Below are positions 43,205 through 51,919 of a DNA stretch of 64,000 nucleotides, in pieces. The stretch lies in the NCBI RefSeq assembly GCF_001438705.1, contig NZ_JQBP01000003.1:158610-222609 (forward strand). Reading direction: 5' to 3'. Positions within the stretch are counted from its first letter, which is position 1; every line of letters starts with the position of its first letter. The position numbers and the translations under genes were made by a program. This DNA comes from Weissella kandleri (lineage in GTDB: Bacteria; Bacillota; Bacilli; Lactobacillales; Lactobacillaceae). The notes below the pieces were generated by a model. That model was not told where the DNA came from, made no database searches, and saw only the letters and a list, made by a program, of their open reading frames with translations.

Positions 43205-45031
43205 TTATTGCACGGTCACTGACTTCGCCAAGTTACGAGGGCGATCAACATCCAAACCTCGACCTAATGAAGTATAGTAAGCCAATAATTGCGCTGGAAT
43301 GACTGACAACAAAGGTGCTAACAATGGATTAGTGTCCGGCAAAACATAACCGTCGCCATCTTGCGCCAAGGCTTTTGTCACAATGGTAAAGGCGTGTGAT
43401 CCACGTGCAGTAGTCTCAGAAAGATTACCCCGGACCAACCCGGCCGTCTTTGGTTGTGTAATCAAAGCCATCACAGGGGTTTCTTCTTCAATTAACGCCA
43501 AAGTTCCGTGCTTTAACTCACCAGCAGCAAACCCTTCTGCTTGCACGTATGAAATTTCTTTCAACTTCAAAGCCGCTTCAAGAGCCACCGTTGAATCAAC
43601 ACCCCGTCCAATATAGAAAGCGCTGTGGGTTGTTTCAGGGACCAAAAGTTCATCCGCTACGGCTTGGAATGTTTCCTTATCGTCAATGATTCCTTGAATT
43701 CCCACCGTAATTTCAGAAAGCTCATCTTGCAAATCCAAATTAGCAACTTGGCTATCAACCAAAGCATAGGCTAAGATGGCTTGCAATGTCACTTGTGCTA
43801 CATAGGCTTTAGTTGAAGCCACAGCAATCTCAGGACCCGCCAACAAAGGCAAAGCATAGGTTGCTTCTCGCCACAAAGTTGACTTCTCAACGTTAGTCAA
43901 CGTCAAAGAATGATATCCAGCTTGGTTAATGTTTTGCAAAACTTCACGTGAGTCAGCAGTTTCACCAGATTGACTGAGGAAAATAAAGAAAGGCTTCTCA
44001 ACCAACAAAGGTTGCTCATAAGCAAACTCTGACGAAAGATAAACTTGGGTTGGCTTTTGGGCCCATTGCTCAAACATCCGTGCGCCAGCTAATCCCGCAT
44101 GGTATGAAGTTCCAGCAGCAATAATGTAAATTTGATCAGCTGCACGCATTTCATCCAAAATAGCCTTACCAACTAGGGCTTGACCATTAGCATCAAAATA
44201 ACGTTCCATTAAACGGCGCATCACTACCGGCTGTTCATCAATTTCTTTTAACATGTAATAAGGATAAATTCCCTTATCAGTTTCTGAAGCATCAATGTCC
44301 AAATGGAATGGTTCACGTTCAACCGCTTCACCCTGTTCATTAAATAATTGAACTTGGGTTGGGTCAACGATAGCGACCTCACCATCCAATAATTCAATAA
44401 AGTCATGAGTTTCATCTAACATCGCGACTGCATCAGAAGTTACGACATTAAAGTCACTTCCCACCCCAATCAAAAGGGGTGACTTCCGCTTAGCGACATA
44501 CATCCGATCGGGTTCATGCTCATCCATTAATAAGAAACCATAGGCTGAATCGCCAAACAAAACCAAGGCTTTGTTAAACGCATCAAATGTACTCAAGTTG
44601 TCTTCATTCACGAACTTGCTGATTAATTGAACCGCTACCTCAGTATCAGTATCCGATTGGAACTCGACATCTGATAGATAAGTTTGCTTGAGTTCATTAA
44701 AATTTTCAATCACTCCGTTATGAACTAAGTAGAATCGCTCATCAGCTGAATATTGCGGATGTGAGTTTTTAACAGCTGGTGCCCCGTGAGTCGCCCAACG
44801 TGTGTGTGCAATTCCTGTTGTCCCTGAAACCTGCTTTGTGGCAACAAGGGCTTCCAAATCAGCAACCCGTCCTTTCTCACGAACTAACACATCAGCATCG
44901 GCGTTCTTACTTGGGATAAACACACCAGCTGAATCATATCCACGATATTCAAGCTTCTCAAGCCCTTTCAACAAGATAGGGGCTGATTGTTTAGTCATTC
45001 CTGTGTATCCAACAATTCCGCAATAATACAT
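43205..45031 (-). CDS. glmS: Glutamine-fructose-6-phosphate aminotransferase (isomerizing)
   Basis: GlmS makes glucosamine-6-phosphate, the entry to cell-wall amino sugars. The 608-residue protein has an N-terminal class II amidotransferase domain (about 1-240) and two SIS sugar-isomerase domains with AAGTSYHAG and SQSGETADS, ending PRNLAKSVTVQ as expected. Oddly, the nucleophile is Cys4 in MYYCGIVG instead of the usual MCGIVG, and no start codon directly precedes that Cys. The start ATG 45031 is 10 nt from GGAG. The long frame up to 45070 has no support. NagR-type sites flank the promoter. Confidence 0.95.
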   Translation of the reverse strand: MYYCGIVGYTGMTKQSAPILLKGLEKLEYRGYDSAGVFIPSKNADADVLVREKGRVADLEALVATKQVSGTTGIAHTRWATHGAPAVKNSHPQYSADERFYLVHNGVIENFNELKQTYLSDVEFQSDTDTEVAVQLISKFVNEDNLSTFDAFNKALVLFGDSAYGFLLMDEHEPDRMYVAKRKSPLLIGVGSDFNVVTSDAVAMLDETHDFIELLDGEVAIVDPTQVQLFNEQGEAVEREPFHLDIDASETDKGIYPYYMLKEIDEQPVVMRRLMERYFDANGQALVGKAILDEMRAADQIYIIAAGTSYHAGLAGARMFEQWAQKPTQVYLSSEFAYEQPLLVEKPFFIFLSQSGETADSREVLQNINQAGYHSLTLTNVEKSTLWREATYALPLLAGPEIAVASTKAYVAQVTLQAILAYALVDSQVANLDLQDELSEITVGIQGIIDDKETFQAVADELLVPETTHSAFYIGRGVDSTVALEAALKLKEISYVQAEGFAAGELKHGTLALIEEETPVMALITQPKTAGLVRGNLSETTARGSHAFTIVTKALAQDGDGYVLPDTNPLLAPLLSVIPAQLLAYYTSLGRGLDVDRPRNLAKSVTVQ

Positions 45032-45056
45032 ATTAATTAAACTCCATTTATTTTTA

Positions 45057-45166
45057 ATTGGTCTACCCATTGTTTTTCAAACTGTATATCTAATTATATA
45101 CGTTGTTGAGCCAAACGCAAGGAGCTTTTTAAAAAGTATTAATAATTGGTATAAATTGGTCTATAC
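45057..45166 (-). promoter_or_regulatory. glmS promoter with NagR-like operator sites
   Basis: On the minus strand, TTGCGT (45115-45120) and TATAAT (45093-45098) are 16 bp apart. ATTGGTATA (45145-45153) and ATTGGTCTATAC (45155-45166) lie upstream of the -35, and ATTGGTCTACCCAT (45057-45070) lies in the leader. These resemble the nagB operator in this window and known NagR/DasR sites, so shared control by amino-sugar phosphates is inferred. No glmS ribozyme core was recognised in the leader of about 55 nt. Confidence 0.6.
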
Positions 45167-45221
45167 GCTTTTTAAACATATTTTTCCATCACTGATCATC
45201 GCAAAAGCTCTGTTCATAACA

Positions 45222-45256
45222 AAAAAACTGCCACTCAAAGATACAGTAGCAGTTTT
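45222..45256 (-). terminator. frr terminator
   Basis: A stem of AAAACTGC(C/T)ACT with AGTGGCAGTTTT type pairing has one mismatch and is followed by seven T on the minus strand. It ends the rpsB-tsf-pyrH-frr gene run, 16 bp past the frr stop codon. Confidence 0.8.
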
Positions 45257-45271
45257 CTAAATTTACAAGTA

Positions 45272-45817
45272 TTAAATTGTCAACAATTCTTTTTCTTTAT
45301 CGCTAGCAATTTGATCAACATTCTTAATTCCACGATCTGTCAAACCTTGAATGTCTTTTTCGATTTTGCGCAATTCATCTTCAGGCAAATCTTCTTTCTT
45401 AGCATGATCTAAAGCATCACGCCGAACATTGCGCACCGCAACCTTAGCTTTTTCAGCTTCAGCCTTAACTTCTTTTGCTAAGTCTTTTCGTGATTCCTCA
45501 GTCAAAGCAGGAATCACCAACCGAATTACTGAACCATCACTTGAGGGTGTCAACCCCAAATCAGAAGCAAAAATCGCTTGTTCAATGTTCTTTAAAGCTG
45601 TTTTGTCAAAGGGCGTAATTAATAATACCCGCGCTTCGGGCACTGAAATCGAAGCGATTTGATTCAAAGGTGTTTGCGCTCCATAATATTCCACGGTTAC
45701 ATCCCGCAAAATTGACGGATTCGCCACACCGGCCCGAATTTTTCCAAGCTGAACTTGCAAAGCCTCGCCAGCTTTATTCATTCGATCTTCCGTGTTAGAT
45801 AAAAGTTCGTTTGCCAT
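45272..45817 (-). CDS. frr: Ribosome recycling factor
   Basis: Frr, with EF-G, splits post-termination ribosomes. The 181-residue protein is of normal length, has the conserved [20 protein letters not shown] near residues 50-69 and [14 protein letters not shown] near 132, and lacks insertions. Its start codon shares a base with the pyrH stop codon (TAATG), giving translational coupling. It is the last gene of the tsf-pyrH-frr operon. Confidence 0.97.
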   Translation of the reverse strand: MANELLSNTEDRMNKAGEALQVQLGKIRAGVANPSILRDVTVEYYGAQTPLNQIASISVPEARVLLITPFDKTALKNIEQAIFASDLGLTPSSDGSVIRLVIPALTEESRKDLAKEVKAEAEKAKVAVRNVRRDALDHAKKEDLPEDELRKIEKDIQGLTDRGIKNVDQIASDKEKELLTI

Positions 45818-46542
45818 TATTTCTTTCTCCCAACGGTTGTTCCAATGTTTTCGCCCATTACAACTCGCTTAATATTACCATGCTCATTCAAGTTAAAGAC
45901 AACTAAGTCAATATCATTGTCCATTGACAAAGTTGAGGCGGTTGAATCCATAATATCCAGACCTTGTGAAATGACATCCATATGCGTCAATTGTTCATAC
46001 TTAACTGCATCCGGATTCTTTCTTGGGTCGTCGTTATAAACACCATCAACCCCATTTTTACCCATCAAAATGGCATCAGCATTCACTTCAGCAGCCCGTA
46101 AGGCTGACGTTGTATCAGTTGAGAAATAAGGTGATCCAGTTCCAGCCCCAAAAATCACGACCCGGCCTTTTTCAAGATGACGAACTGCTTTACGTCGAAC
46201 ATAAGGCTCGGCGACTTGCCGCATTTCAATGGCGGTTTGAACTCGTGTAGGTACACCTTGATTTTCAAGGGCGTCTTGCAAAGATAGTGCGTTCATTACC
46301 GTTCCAAGCATTCCTACATAATCGGCTTGGGCTCGTTCCATCCCTAGTTGAGCACCAGCTTCACCACGCCAAAGGTTTCCACCACCAACAACAATTGCAA
46401 TTTCAATACCAAGTTCATAAACTTCTTTAATCTCAGCTGCAATACTATTAACAGTTGCCGGATCAATTCCGTAACCTTTTTCGCCCGCTAGTGCTTCACC
46501 AGATAGCTTAAGCAACACGCGCTTATACTTAACGTCGGTCAT
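45817..46542 (-). CDS. pyrH: UMP kinase
   Basis: PyrH phosphorylates UMP to UDP. The 241-residue amino-acid-kinase fold protein has [12 protein letters not shown] near residue 8, [10 protein letters not shown] near 51 and the uridine-site region [19 protein letters not shown] near 130. The start is ATG 46542 (MTDVKYKR); the TTG six codons upstream is not needed. It follows tsf by 18 bp and overlaps frr by one base. Confidence 0.97.
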   Translation of the reverse strand: MTDVKYKRVLLKLSGEALAGEKGYGIDPATVNSIAAEIKEVYELGIEIAIVVGGGNLWRGEAGAQLGMERAQADYVGMLGTVMNALSLQDALENQGVPTRVQTAIEMRQVAEPYVRRKAVRHLEKGRVVIFGAGTGSPYFSTDTTSALRAAEVNADAILMGKNGVDGVYNDDPRKNPDAVKYEQLTHMDVISQGLDIMDSTASTLSMDNDIDLVVFNLNEHGNIKRVVMGENIGTTVGRKK

Positions 46543-46560
46543 ATTCCGCACCCCTATCAA

Positions 46561-47436
46561 TTAGTTATTCATTTGTGCTGCCACTTCAGCAGCAAAATCA
46601 TTTTCAGCCTTTTCGATTCCTTCACCAACTTCATAGCGAACAAATGAAACAACCTTTCCGTTCTTACCTGAGACGTATTGTTCAATAGATTCTCCGTCAC
46701 CCTTAACGAATGGTTGGTCAACCAATGAAATTTCAGCCAAGAACTTGTTCAAGCGCCCTTCAACAATTTTTTCTTTAATTGCATCAGGCTTACCGTTCAA
46801 ATCTTCAGCAGATAATTGAACTTCTTTTTCGTGGCTCAAAACATCAGCAGGAACTTCTTCGCGTGAGACATATTGTGGGTTAATTGCTGCTACATGCATC
46901 GCAACATCCTTAGCCACTTCTTCTGAAGCTCCATCAACAAGTACTAATGAAGAAATCCGACCACCCATGTGTGAGTAAGCGCCTAAGAATTGTCCTTCTT
47001 CGGCAGTTACAACTGCAAAGCGCCGTAATGTAATCTTTTCTCCAGTGATTTGTGTCGTATGAATGATTTCTTCATTCATCGTCTCACCATTCATTGGCAA
47101 TTCCAAAGCCGCTTCAACTGAAGCTGGGTTTTGATCAACAATGGTTTCAGCCACACCGTGCAAAAGATCATTGAATTCTTTATTTCCGGCCACAAAGTCG
47201 GTTTGTGAGTTCAATTCGATAATTGCAGCTTTGTTCCCCTTAACGGCGACATAAGTCATCCCTTCAGCTGCGACAGCTCCAGCCTTCTTAGCAGCCTTAG
47301 CCATTCCTTTTTCACGCAAAAAGTCAATTGCCTTGTCCATGTCACCATCAGTCTCAACTAAGGCCTTCTTTGCGTCCATCATTCCCACATTGGTCTTGTC
47401 ACGTAATTCTTTAACTTGTGCTGCTGTAATTGCCAT
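46561..47436 (-). CDS. tsf: Elongation factor Ts
   Basis: EF-Ts is the nucleotide exchange factor of EF-Tu. The 291-residue protein has the N-terminal UBA-like domain with [16 protein letters not shown] at about 10-25 and the core motif [12 protein letters not shown] near 74-85. The start has an AAAGGAG site. It is separated from rpsB by 265 bp that contains its own promoter-like elements and an inverted repeat, so it can be expressed apart from rpsB. Confidence 0.97.
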   Translation of the reverse strand: MAITAAQVKELRDKTNVGMMDAKKALVETDGDMDKAIDFLREKGMAKAAKKAGAVAAEGMTYVAVKGNKAAIIELNSQTDFVAGNKEFNDLLHGVAETIVDQNPASVEAALELPMNGETMNEEIIHTTQITGEKITLRRFAVVTAEEGQFLGAYSHMGGRISSLVLVDGASEEVAKDVAMHVAAINPQYVSREEVPADVLSHEKEVQLSAEDLNGKPDAIKEKIVEGRLNKFLAEISLVDQPFVKGDGESIEQYVSGKNGKVVSFVRYEVGEGIEKAENDFAAEVAAQMNN

Positions 47437-47701
47437 TATTCATGGTCTCCTTTAATCTTTTTAATTTTTTCTAGTTAATTATACATGATTTTGATGAATT
47501 TTAATACTATCGCCCAATAAAAAAGCGCATAATATCAACAATTAAATTCATTTCATGGTAACCACTAGCTCTTGTCGTATAAAAAAAGAGTGGTTCGATT
47601 AATCAAAACGCCTGCATGCTTTTTAGCATCCGTTTGTTACACCTTCTCAGTTCCATTATGGAAACATCAAAACGATTATCTCGCCAACTCTTTAATTAGA
47701 T
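47437..47701. other. rpsB-tsf intergenic region with an inverted repeat
   Basis: No coding sequence is seen. AACCACT (47560-47566) and AGTGGTT (47589-47595) form an inverted repeat with extra pairing inside. On the minus strand a TATAAT (about 47478-47483) could be the tsf -10 box. A small stem (ATGCT/AGCAT) followed by GTTTT lies nearer rpsB and may be a weak terminator. Whether the repeat terminates or regulates is not clear. Confidence 0.4.
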
Positions 47702-48487
47702 TTAGTTGTTGTTTCCTTCAACTAATTCAGTCAATTCTTCAATTGAAGCGGCCTTATCATCGCCATCTTCCTTTGAAAAAGCAGCTTCATCAGCTACTGA
47801 ATCTTCACCTTGGTTTCCTTCGATGATAGCATCAGCCATCTTAGAAGTAATCAAACGAACGGCACGGATTGCATCATCATTTGATGGAATCTTAACATCA
47901 ATTTGATCAGGATCAGCATTCGTGTCAACCATGGCAACGATTGGAATGTTCAACTTATTAGCTTCTTGCACGGCCAATTGTTCCTTATGTGGATCAACCA
48001 CAAACAAAACATCTGGAATCCGAGGCATATCAGCAATTCCGCCTAAGAACTTTTCCAACTTTTCACGTTGCTTAGTTAACAAAGCAACTTCCTTCTTTGG
48101 CAAACGGTCAAAAGTACCGTCCTCTGACCAGCTTTTCAATTCCTTCAAACGGGCGATCCGCTTTTGGATTGTCTTCCAGTTCGTCAAAGTTCCACCAAGC
48201 CAACGGTGGTTAATGAAGTACATGTTTGCACGTGTAGCTTCTTCTGCAATGGCGTCTTGCGCTTGCTTCTTAGTTCCTACAAACAATACAACTGCACCAT
48301 CTGCAGCGGCATCACGCATGTAGTTATAAGCTTGGTCAACCAACTTAACCGTCTTTTGCAAGTCGATGATGTAAATACCATTACGTTCAGTAAAGATATA
48401 TTCACCCATCTTAGGGTTCCAGCGACGAGTTTGGTGTCCAAAGTGAACCCCTGCTTCTAGCAATTGCTTCATTGAGATTACTGCCAT
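47702..48487 (-). CDS. rpsB: 30S ribosomal protein S2
   Basis: S2 binds the 30S head-body junction together with S1. The 261-residue protein has the N-terminal S2 signature [20 protein letters not shown] (residues 6-25) and the C-terminal signature [19 protein letters not shown], followed by an acidic tail that is somewhat long. The start has a TGGAGGA ribosome site. It is preceded by an untranslated leader of about 110 nt and a strong promoter. Confidence 0.97.
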   Translation of the reverse strand: MAVISMKQLLEAGVHFGHQTRRWNPKMGEYIFTERNGIYIIDLQKTVKLVDQAYNYMRDAAADGAVVLFVGTKKQAQDAIAEEATRANMYFINHRWLGGTLTNWKTIQKRIARLKELKSWSEDGTFDRLPKKEVALLTKQREKLEKFLGGIADMPRIPDVLFVVDPHKEQLAVQEANKLNIPIVAMVDTNADPDQIDVKIPSNDDAIRAVRLITSKMADAIIEGNQGEDSVADEAAFSKEDGDDKAASIEELTELVEGNNN

Positions 48488-48635
48488 GAGTAAAATTCCT
48501 CCAAAATGTTTTTCCGCCTAAGCCCGCATGTAGTTCGACGACCACAACTGGCACCCGTTCAACTATTGGACTTAGTGAGTATTTATGGCCTAAAGACCAA
48601 TATAGAATTATACACACCTTTGCTTAAAAAGGCAA
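48488..48635 (-). promoter_or_regulatory. rpsB promoter and untranslated leader
   Basis: On the minus strand, TTGCCT (48630-48635) and TATAAT (48607-48612) are spaced by 17 bp, placing the start near 48600. The leader of about 112 nt that follows is GC-richer than its surroundings and contains GGGTGCCAGTTGTGGTCGTC, which may fold as a ribosomal-protein autoregulatory leader. The structure was not modelled. Confidence 0.6.
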
Positions 48636-48926
48636 CTACACGTTCTTAGCGGGCGTAAAATCTTGGATTCCATGTTCACGCAAATATTTTTCTTTTTTCG
48701 CGCGCGTTAATTTTTTAAAAGCTGCTTCTGCTTTTAATGCTGTACTCTTATCAGCAAAGGCTTCTTGATACAATAAGGTTAATGGATGGCGTTTTGCAAC
48801 CCGCGTGTATTTAGCACCCTTTTTGGCCACATGCATTGCAAAGCGTCGCGTCACGTCATCCGTAAAGCCACAATAAAACGTATTATCAGCCGTTAAAAGC
48901 ACATACATATAATATTGCTTATCCAT
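48636..48926 (-). CDS. GIY-YIG nuclease domain protein (YhbQ/YazA-like)
   Basis: This is a 96-residue single-domain GIY-YIG protein. [20 protein letters not shown] carries the two-part motif in variant form (YVLL...YCG), followed by the conserved Arg in [18 protein letters not shown] and the Glu in [20 protein letters not shown]. Such proteins are universal in Firmicutes (YazA) and sit behind the methyltransferase gene, as here with a one-base overlap. The cellular role is not established; structure-specific DNA cleavage is inferred from the family. Confidence 0.88.
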   Translation of the reverse strand: MDKQYYMYVLLTADNTFYCGFTDDVTRRFAMHVAKKGAKYTRVAKRHPLTLLYQEAFADKSTALKAEAAFKKLTRAKKEKYLREHGIQDFTPAKNV

Positions 48927-49681
48927 TATGCTCGACCTTCATAAATATCCCACACCTCATCTCGATAAGTGTCGTCCTCATTATGGGTGATAATCGGTGG
49001 TAAAATTTGTGCTCCAGTTAATCGACCATTTTTAATCGCCTCAATTAAAACAACGTTCGCCTCACGTCCAACTTTTGGATAAACAAATTGGATCCGCTTG
49101 GGAATCAAATTATTAGCTCTTAAAGCATCCAAAATCTCAAATAACCGATCCGGTCGGTGAACCATGAAAAAATGTCCGCCCGATTTTAACAACTTTTTAG
49201 CTGTATAGGTAACTAAATTCAAATCGGCCTTAATTTCATGCCGGGCAATAGCATAGTATTGATTGGGATTTTTATGAGATTTTTCCGTCGCTTCAAAATA
49301 AGGTGGGTTAGAGACCACATTTTCCACCGACCCTGGCTTAAGATAATCGAAAACATCTCGCATATCACTATTAATGATTTCAATCTTTTCGGTTAATTCA
49401 TTCATCGCTACCGACCGCTGGGCCATATCGGCCAACCGGGCTTGAATTTCCACCCCGATGATCTGCCCGGTCACTTTATGCGCCATAAATAATGGAATTG
49501 CGCCATTTCCCGTCCCTAAATCAACCAACGTGCCTCGCCCACCATTGCGTAAGTTCGCAAAATGGGCTAATAAAACTGCGTCCAACGAAAATGAAAAAAC
49601 TTGTTGACTTTGTATAATTTGTACCTCATCCCGATAAAGCATATCAATCCGCTCATCCGGTCTTAATTGCACTGGAGTCAT
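48926..49681 (-). CDS. tRNA1(Val) adenine N6-methyltransferase-like protein (TrmN6/YabB)
   Basis: This is a 251-residue class I SAM-dependent methyltransferase with the SAM loop [15 protein letters not shown] at about 48-62 and the catalytic [10 protein letters not shown] near 121-130, typical of N6-adenine methylation in TrmN6/YfiC and YabB. It is paired with the GIY-YIG gene as in B. subtilis yabB-yazA. The substrate tRNA is inferred from the family. It is divergent from plsC. Confidence 0.88.
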   Translation of the reverse strand: MTPVQLRPDERIDMLYRDEVQIIQSQQVFSFSLDAVLLAHFANLRNGGRGTLVDLGTGNGAIPLFMAHKVTGQIIGVEIQARLADMAQRSVAMNELTEKIEIINSDMRDVFDYLKPGSVENVVSNPPYFEATEKSHKNPNQYYAIARHEIKADLNLVTYTAKKLLKSGGHFFMVHRPDRLFEILDALRANNLIPKRIQFVYPKVGREANVVLIEAIKNGRLTGAQILPPIITHNEDDTYRDEVWDIYEGRA

Positions 49682-49796
49682 ACCATGCCGTCCTTTTTTA
49701 ATTAGTATTCTAATTTTCCCCGCTCACGAAATAATTGTCAACCACTTGCCTTTTGTGGGATAATACAAGCTATGAATATTAAAAATTAGAGGTTTA

Positions 49797-50435
49797 ATGA
49801 TGTTTTATAAAATTATGATTCGTGTTGTCCAAGGCTTAATTTGGTTAATTAATGGCCGAGTAACCGTCTTAAATCGCGAAAAACTCCCAACTGGCAACTA
49901 TGTTTTAGTTGGCCCTCATCGTACTTGGTGGGATCCTGTCTTCTTTGCCGTTGCGGGAATTCCTGACGAATACATGTTTATGGCTAAAAAAGAAGTCTTT
50001 AAAAACCCCCTCATCGGTTGGTTTGTGCGCCATGCCAATGGTTTCCCGGTTGACCGCGCTAAACCAGGTCCTTCTGCGATTAAGATTCCCGTCAAAGGTC
50101 TGAAAAATTCAAACTTAAGTCTGGTAATTTTCCCATCTGGTTCAAGACATTCCAATGATATGAAAGAAGGAGCCCTATTAATCGCTCGCATGGCTAAAAA
50201 ACCAATTGTGCCTTTAGTTTACCAAGGACCTCTGACATTCAAAGAACTCTTCAAGCGTAATAATGTCACCTTAGCTTATGGCGACCCCATCGACCCTGCC
50301 GACTTCCCCAAGAAGGAAACAGAATCAGCGCCCCTGTTTGATCAAGCCTTAAAACAAAGATTTGATGATTTAGACCAACAAATTGATCCCAATTGGCATT
50401 ACGTTGATCAGAATCCAGAAAAAGCACCAAAATAA
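49797..50435 (+). CDS. plsC: 1-acyl-sn-glycerol-3-phosphate acyltransferase
   Basis: PlsC acylates lysophosphatidic acid to phosphatidic acid at the membrane. The 212-residue protein has one N-terminal hydrophobic segment and the HX4D catalytic motif HRTWWD near residues 41-46. The second block reads FPSGSRHS (about 114-121) in place of the common FPEGTR. The same variant is familiar in lactobacilli, so activity need not be lost. The start ATG follows AGAGG. It is one of the few plus-strand genes and ends at a bidirectional terminator. Confidence 0.9.
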   Translation: MMFYKIMIRVVQGLIWLINGRVTVLNREKLPTGNYVLVGPHRTWWDPVFFAVAGIPDEYMFMAKKEVFKNPLIGWFVRHANGFPVDRAKPGPSAIKIPVKGLKNSNLSLVIFPSGSRHSNDMKEGALLIARMAKKPIVPLVYQGPLTFKELFKRNNVTLAYGDPIDPADFPKKETESAPLFDQALKQRFDDLDQQIDPNWHYVDQNPEKAPK

Positions 50436-50459
50436 TTTATATCTCATAATCTTAATAAT

Positions 50460-50490
50460 AAAAGCGCTAGTTTTAAAAACTAGCGCTTTT
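50460..50490. terminator. Bidirectional terminator between plsC and yneF
   Basis: A nearly uninterrupted 15-bp stem, AAAAGCGCTAGTTTT with AAAACTAGCGCTTTT, has A and T runs on both sides. It serves the two converging genes. Confidence 0.9.
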
Positions 50491-50498
50491 ATTATAGC

Positions 50499-50720
50499 TT
50501 ACTTATTTTGTTGATTTTTCATTTGAGACATTAATTGATTCAACTTCTTTTGTGAAGGCTTTTGACCCATTGAAGTCATCATTGAACGCATCATATCTTC
50601 TGAAATTGGTGGATTCTTCTTTAAGTAAGTTTCCATTGAGCGACGTGCCATAAAGAAACCTAAGACCATCCCCACAATAATTGCAATAACAACAATAACA
50701 ATCCAAATTGACGTATTCAT
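50499..50720 (-). CDS. yneF: UPF0154 membrane protein YneF
   Basis: This is a 73-residue protein with one N-terminal membrane helix (about residues 4-26) and the UPF0154 pattern FFMARRSMETYLKKNPPISEDMMRSMM continuing to MGQKPSQKKLNQ. It is conserved across Firmicutes with no known function. In Bacillus yneF lies close to ynzC and lexA, and the same neighbourhood is kept here. Confidence 0.9.
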   Translation of the reverse strand: MNTSIWIVIVVIAIIVGMVLGFFMARRSMETYLKKNPPISEDMMRSMMTSMGQKPSQKKLNQLMSQMKNQQNK

Positions 50721-50804
50721 GTGTTAACCCTATCCTCTATTTTTGATTTCGTATTAAATTGTATCTAAAATAACGCAAAAACGCCAGCTAAATTCTAGCT
50801 TTAC

Positions 50805-51059
50805 TTAATCGTCGCGTAGACCTTTATCCCGTTGAATTTGCTTAACCTTCTCAGGGGTGACTTCTTTCCCGTCTTTATCAATCACTTGTAGCATTTCAAT
50901 TTGCGAACGCATTCCCTCACGGAAGTTCGCTAAAAATTCTTGCCGCAAATCCGCCCGCTCCGCCTTTTCTGCTTCAGTTAAGCCTTCCGGTGTCTTAGCT
51001 TTCGCTGCCAGGTCATTAATGCGTGAACGCACGGCTAACATATGTTCATTTTCACTCAT
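50805..51059 (-). CDS. ynzC: DUF896 protein (YnzC family)
   Basis: This is an 84-residue soluble helical-hairpin protein with the DUF896 core INDLAAKAKTPEGLTEAEKA and RADLRQEFLANFREGMRSQI. B. subtilis YnzC belongs to the LexA-linked operon; here the gene is divergent from lexA with 151 bp between the starts. Role unknown. Confidence 0.9.
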   Translation of the reverse strand: MSENEHMLAVRSRINDLAAKAKTPEGLTEAEKAERADLRQEFLANFREGMRSQIEMLQVIDKDGKEVTPEKVKQIQRDKGLRDD

Positions 51060-51210
51060 TTACTTACCCCTCCATGGAATCATTTAATATTTTAAAATTC
51101 ATGTTAATTACGCTTTCAATATTATAACATTTTCTTACATTCCGCGCGAGAAAGTGCCATCTTCATCCCCAATAAGTTACAATATAATAAAAATACGAGA
51201 GGATTTAAAT

Positions 51211-51828
51211 ATGCCACGCAATGAAACTAAACAATTAAAAGTCTTACGCTTCATTTACGAAAAAATTCAACAAAATGGCTTCCCTCCCACTGTCCGAGAA
51301 ATTGGCGACGGCCTAGGCCTTAGTTCTCCTGCTACAGTGCATGGCTACCTCAAACGCCTGGAAGCAAAGTACTATATTAAACGCGATTCCACCAAACCAC
51401 GCGCTTTGGAAATTACCAACGCCGGGCGCGAAATGATTGGTATTAAAAAAAGCGCAACTATCCCTTATTTGACTGAAAATGACGCTTGGCTTAGCTTTCA
51501 ACCTGACAACGCCCTTCAGACCAACCTACCAGATAGCTTAACCCGCTACACAGGTGAACTTTTTGCGATGGACATGCCAGACCAGTCAATGAACGGCATC
51601 GGAATTTTTCAAGGCGACACCTTATACATTCACCAACAAAATGATGCTGACAATGGTGAGATTGTCGCTTACCTCAACACTCACCAACAAATCAAAATCG
51701 GTCGTTTCTTCCGTGAACGGGCCCAATATCGATTCCAACCTGAAAACCAACAATTTATTCCAGAAATTACTTTTCAGCTGAATATTATCGGCCGGGTAGT
51801 CGGTATTTTTCGAACTTCCATTTATTAA
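51211..51828 (+). CDS. lexA: LexA-like repressor with degenerate autocleavage centre
   Basis: LexA represses SOS genes and normally cleaves itself when RecA filaments form. This 205-residue protein has the LexA winged-helix domain (VREIGDGLGLSSPATVHGYL at about 28-47) and the S24 fold. The catalytic Ser126 remains (DQSM for GDSM). The Ala-Gly cleavage site is Ala92-Trp93, and the catalytic Lys is replaced by Gly164 (IKIGRFF where VKRFY is usual). Self-cleavage therefore looks unlikely. The start is ATG 51211 behind GAGAGG. No GAAC-N4-GTTC box was seen upstream, so autoregulation is doubtful too. Confidence 0.88.
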   Translation: MPRNETKQLKVLRFIYEKIQQNGFPPTVREIGDGLGLSSPATVHGYLKRLEAKYYIKRDSTKPRALEITNAGREMIGIKKSATIPYLTENDAWLSFQPDNALQTNLPDSLTRYTGELFAMDMPDQSMNGIGIFQGDTLYIHQQNDADNGEIVAYLNTHQQIKIGRFFRERAQYRFQPENQQFIPEITFQLNIIGRVVGIFRTSIY

Positions 51829-51862
51829 TTGGACACTAATTAACTTTAAAAAATCAAAAATT

Positions 51863-51895
51863 AAAAGAGTTGAGCTTTAGCGGCCCAACTCTTTT
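51863..51895. terminator. Bidirectional terminator between lexA and apt
   Basis: A 10-bp stem, AAAAGAGTTG with CAACTCTTTT, is flanked by A and T runs, between converging genes. Confidence 0.85.
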
Positions 51896-51919
51896 ATTAT
51901 TCAAATTTATTTTAAAAAA

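Noticed and set aside
45032-45070. N-terminal extension of GlmS to 45070
   Set aside because: It lacks a ribosome site, covers an operator-like sequence, and would bury the catalytic Cys still deeper.
48411-48617. Open frame in the rpsB leader
   Set aside because: It overlaps the start of rpsB in another frame, lies in the untranslated leader after a mapped-looking promoter, and has no ribosome site or family resemblance.
49797-50435. plsC judged inactive because FPSGSR replaces FPEGTR
   Set aside because: The HX4D motif is intact and the FPSGSRHS form is familiar in lactobacilli, so this is likely a lineage variant.
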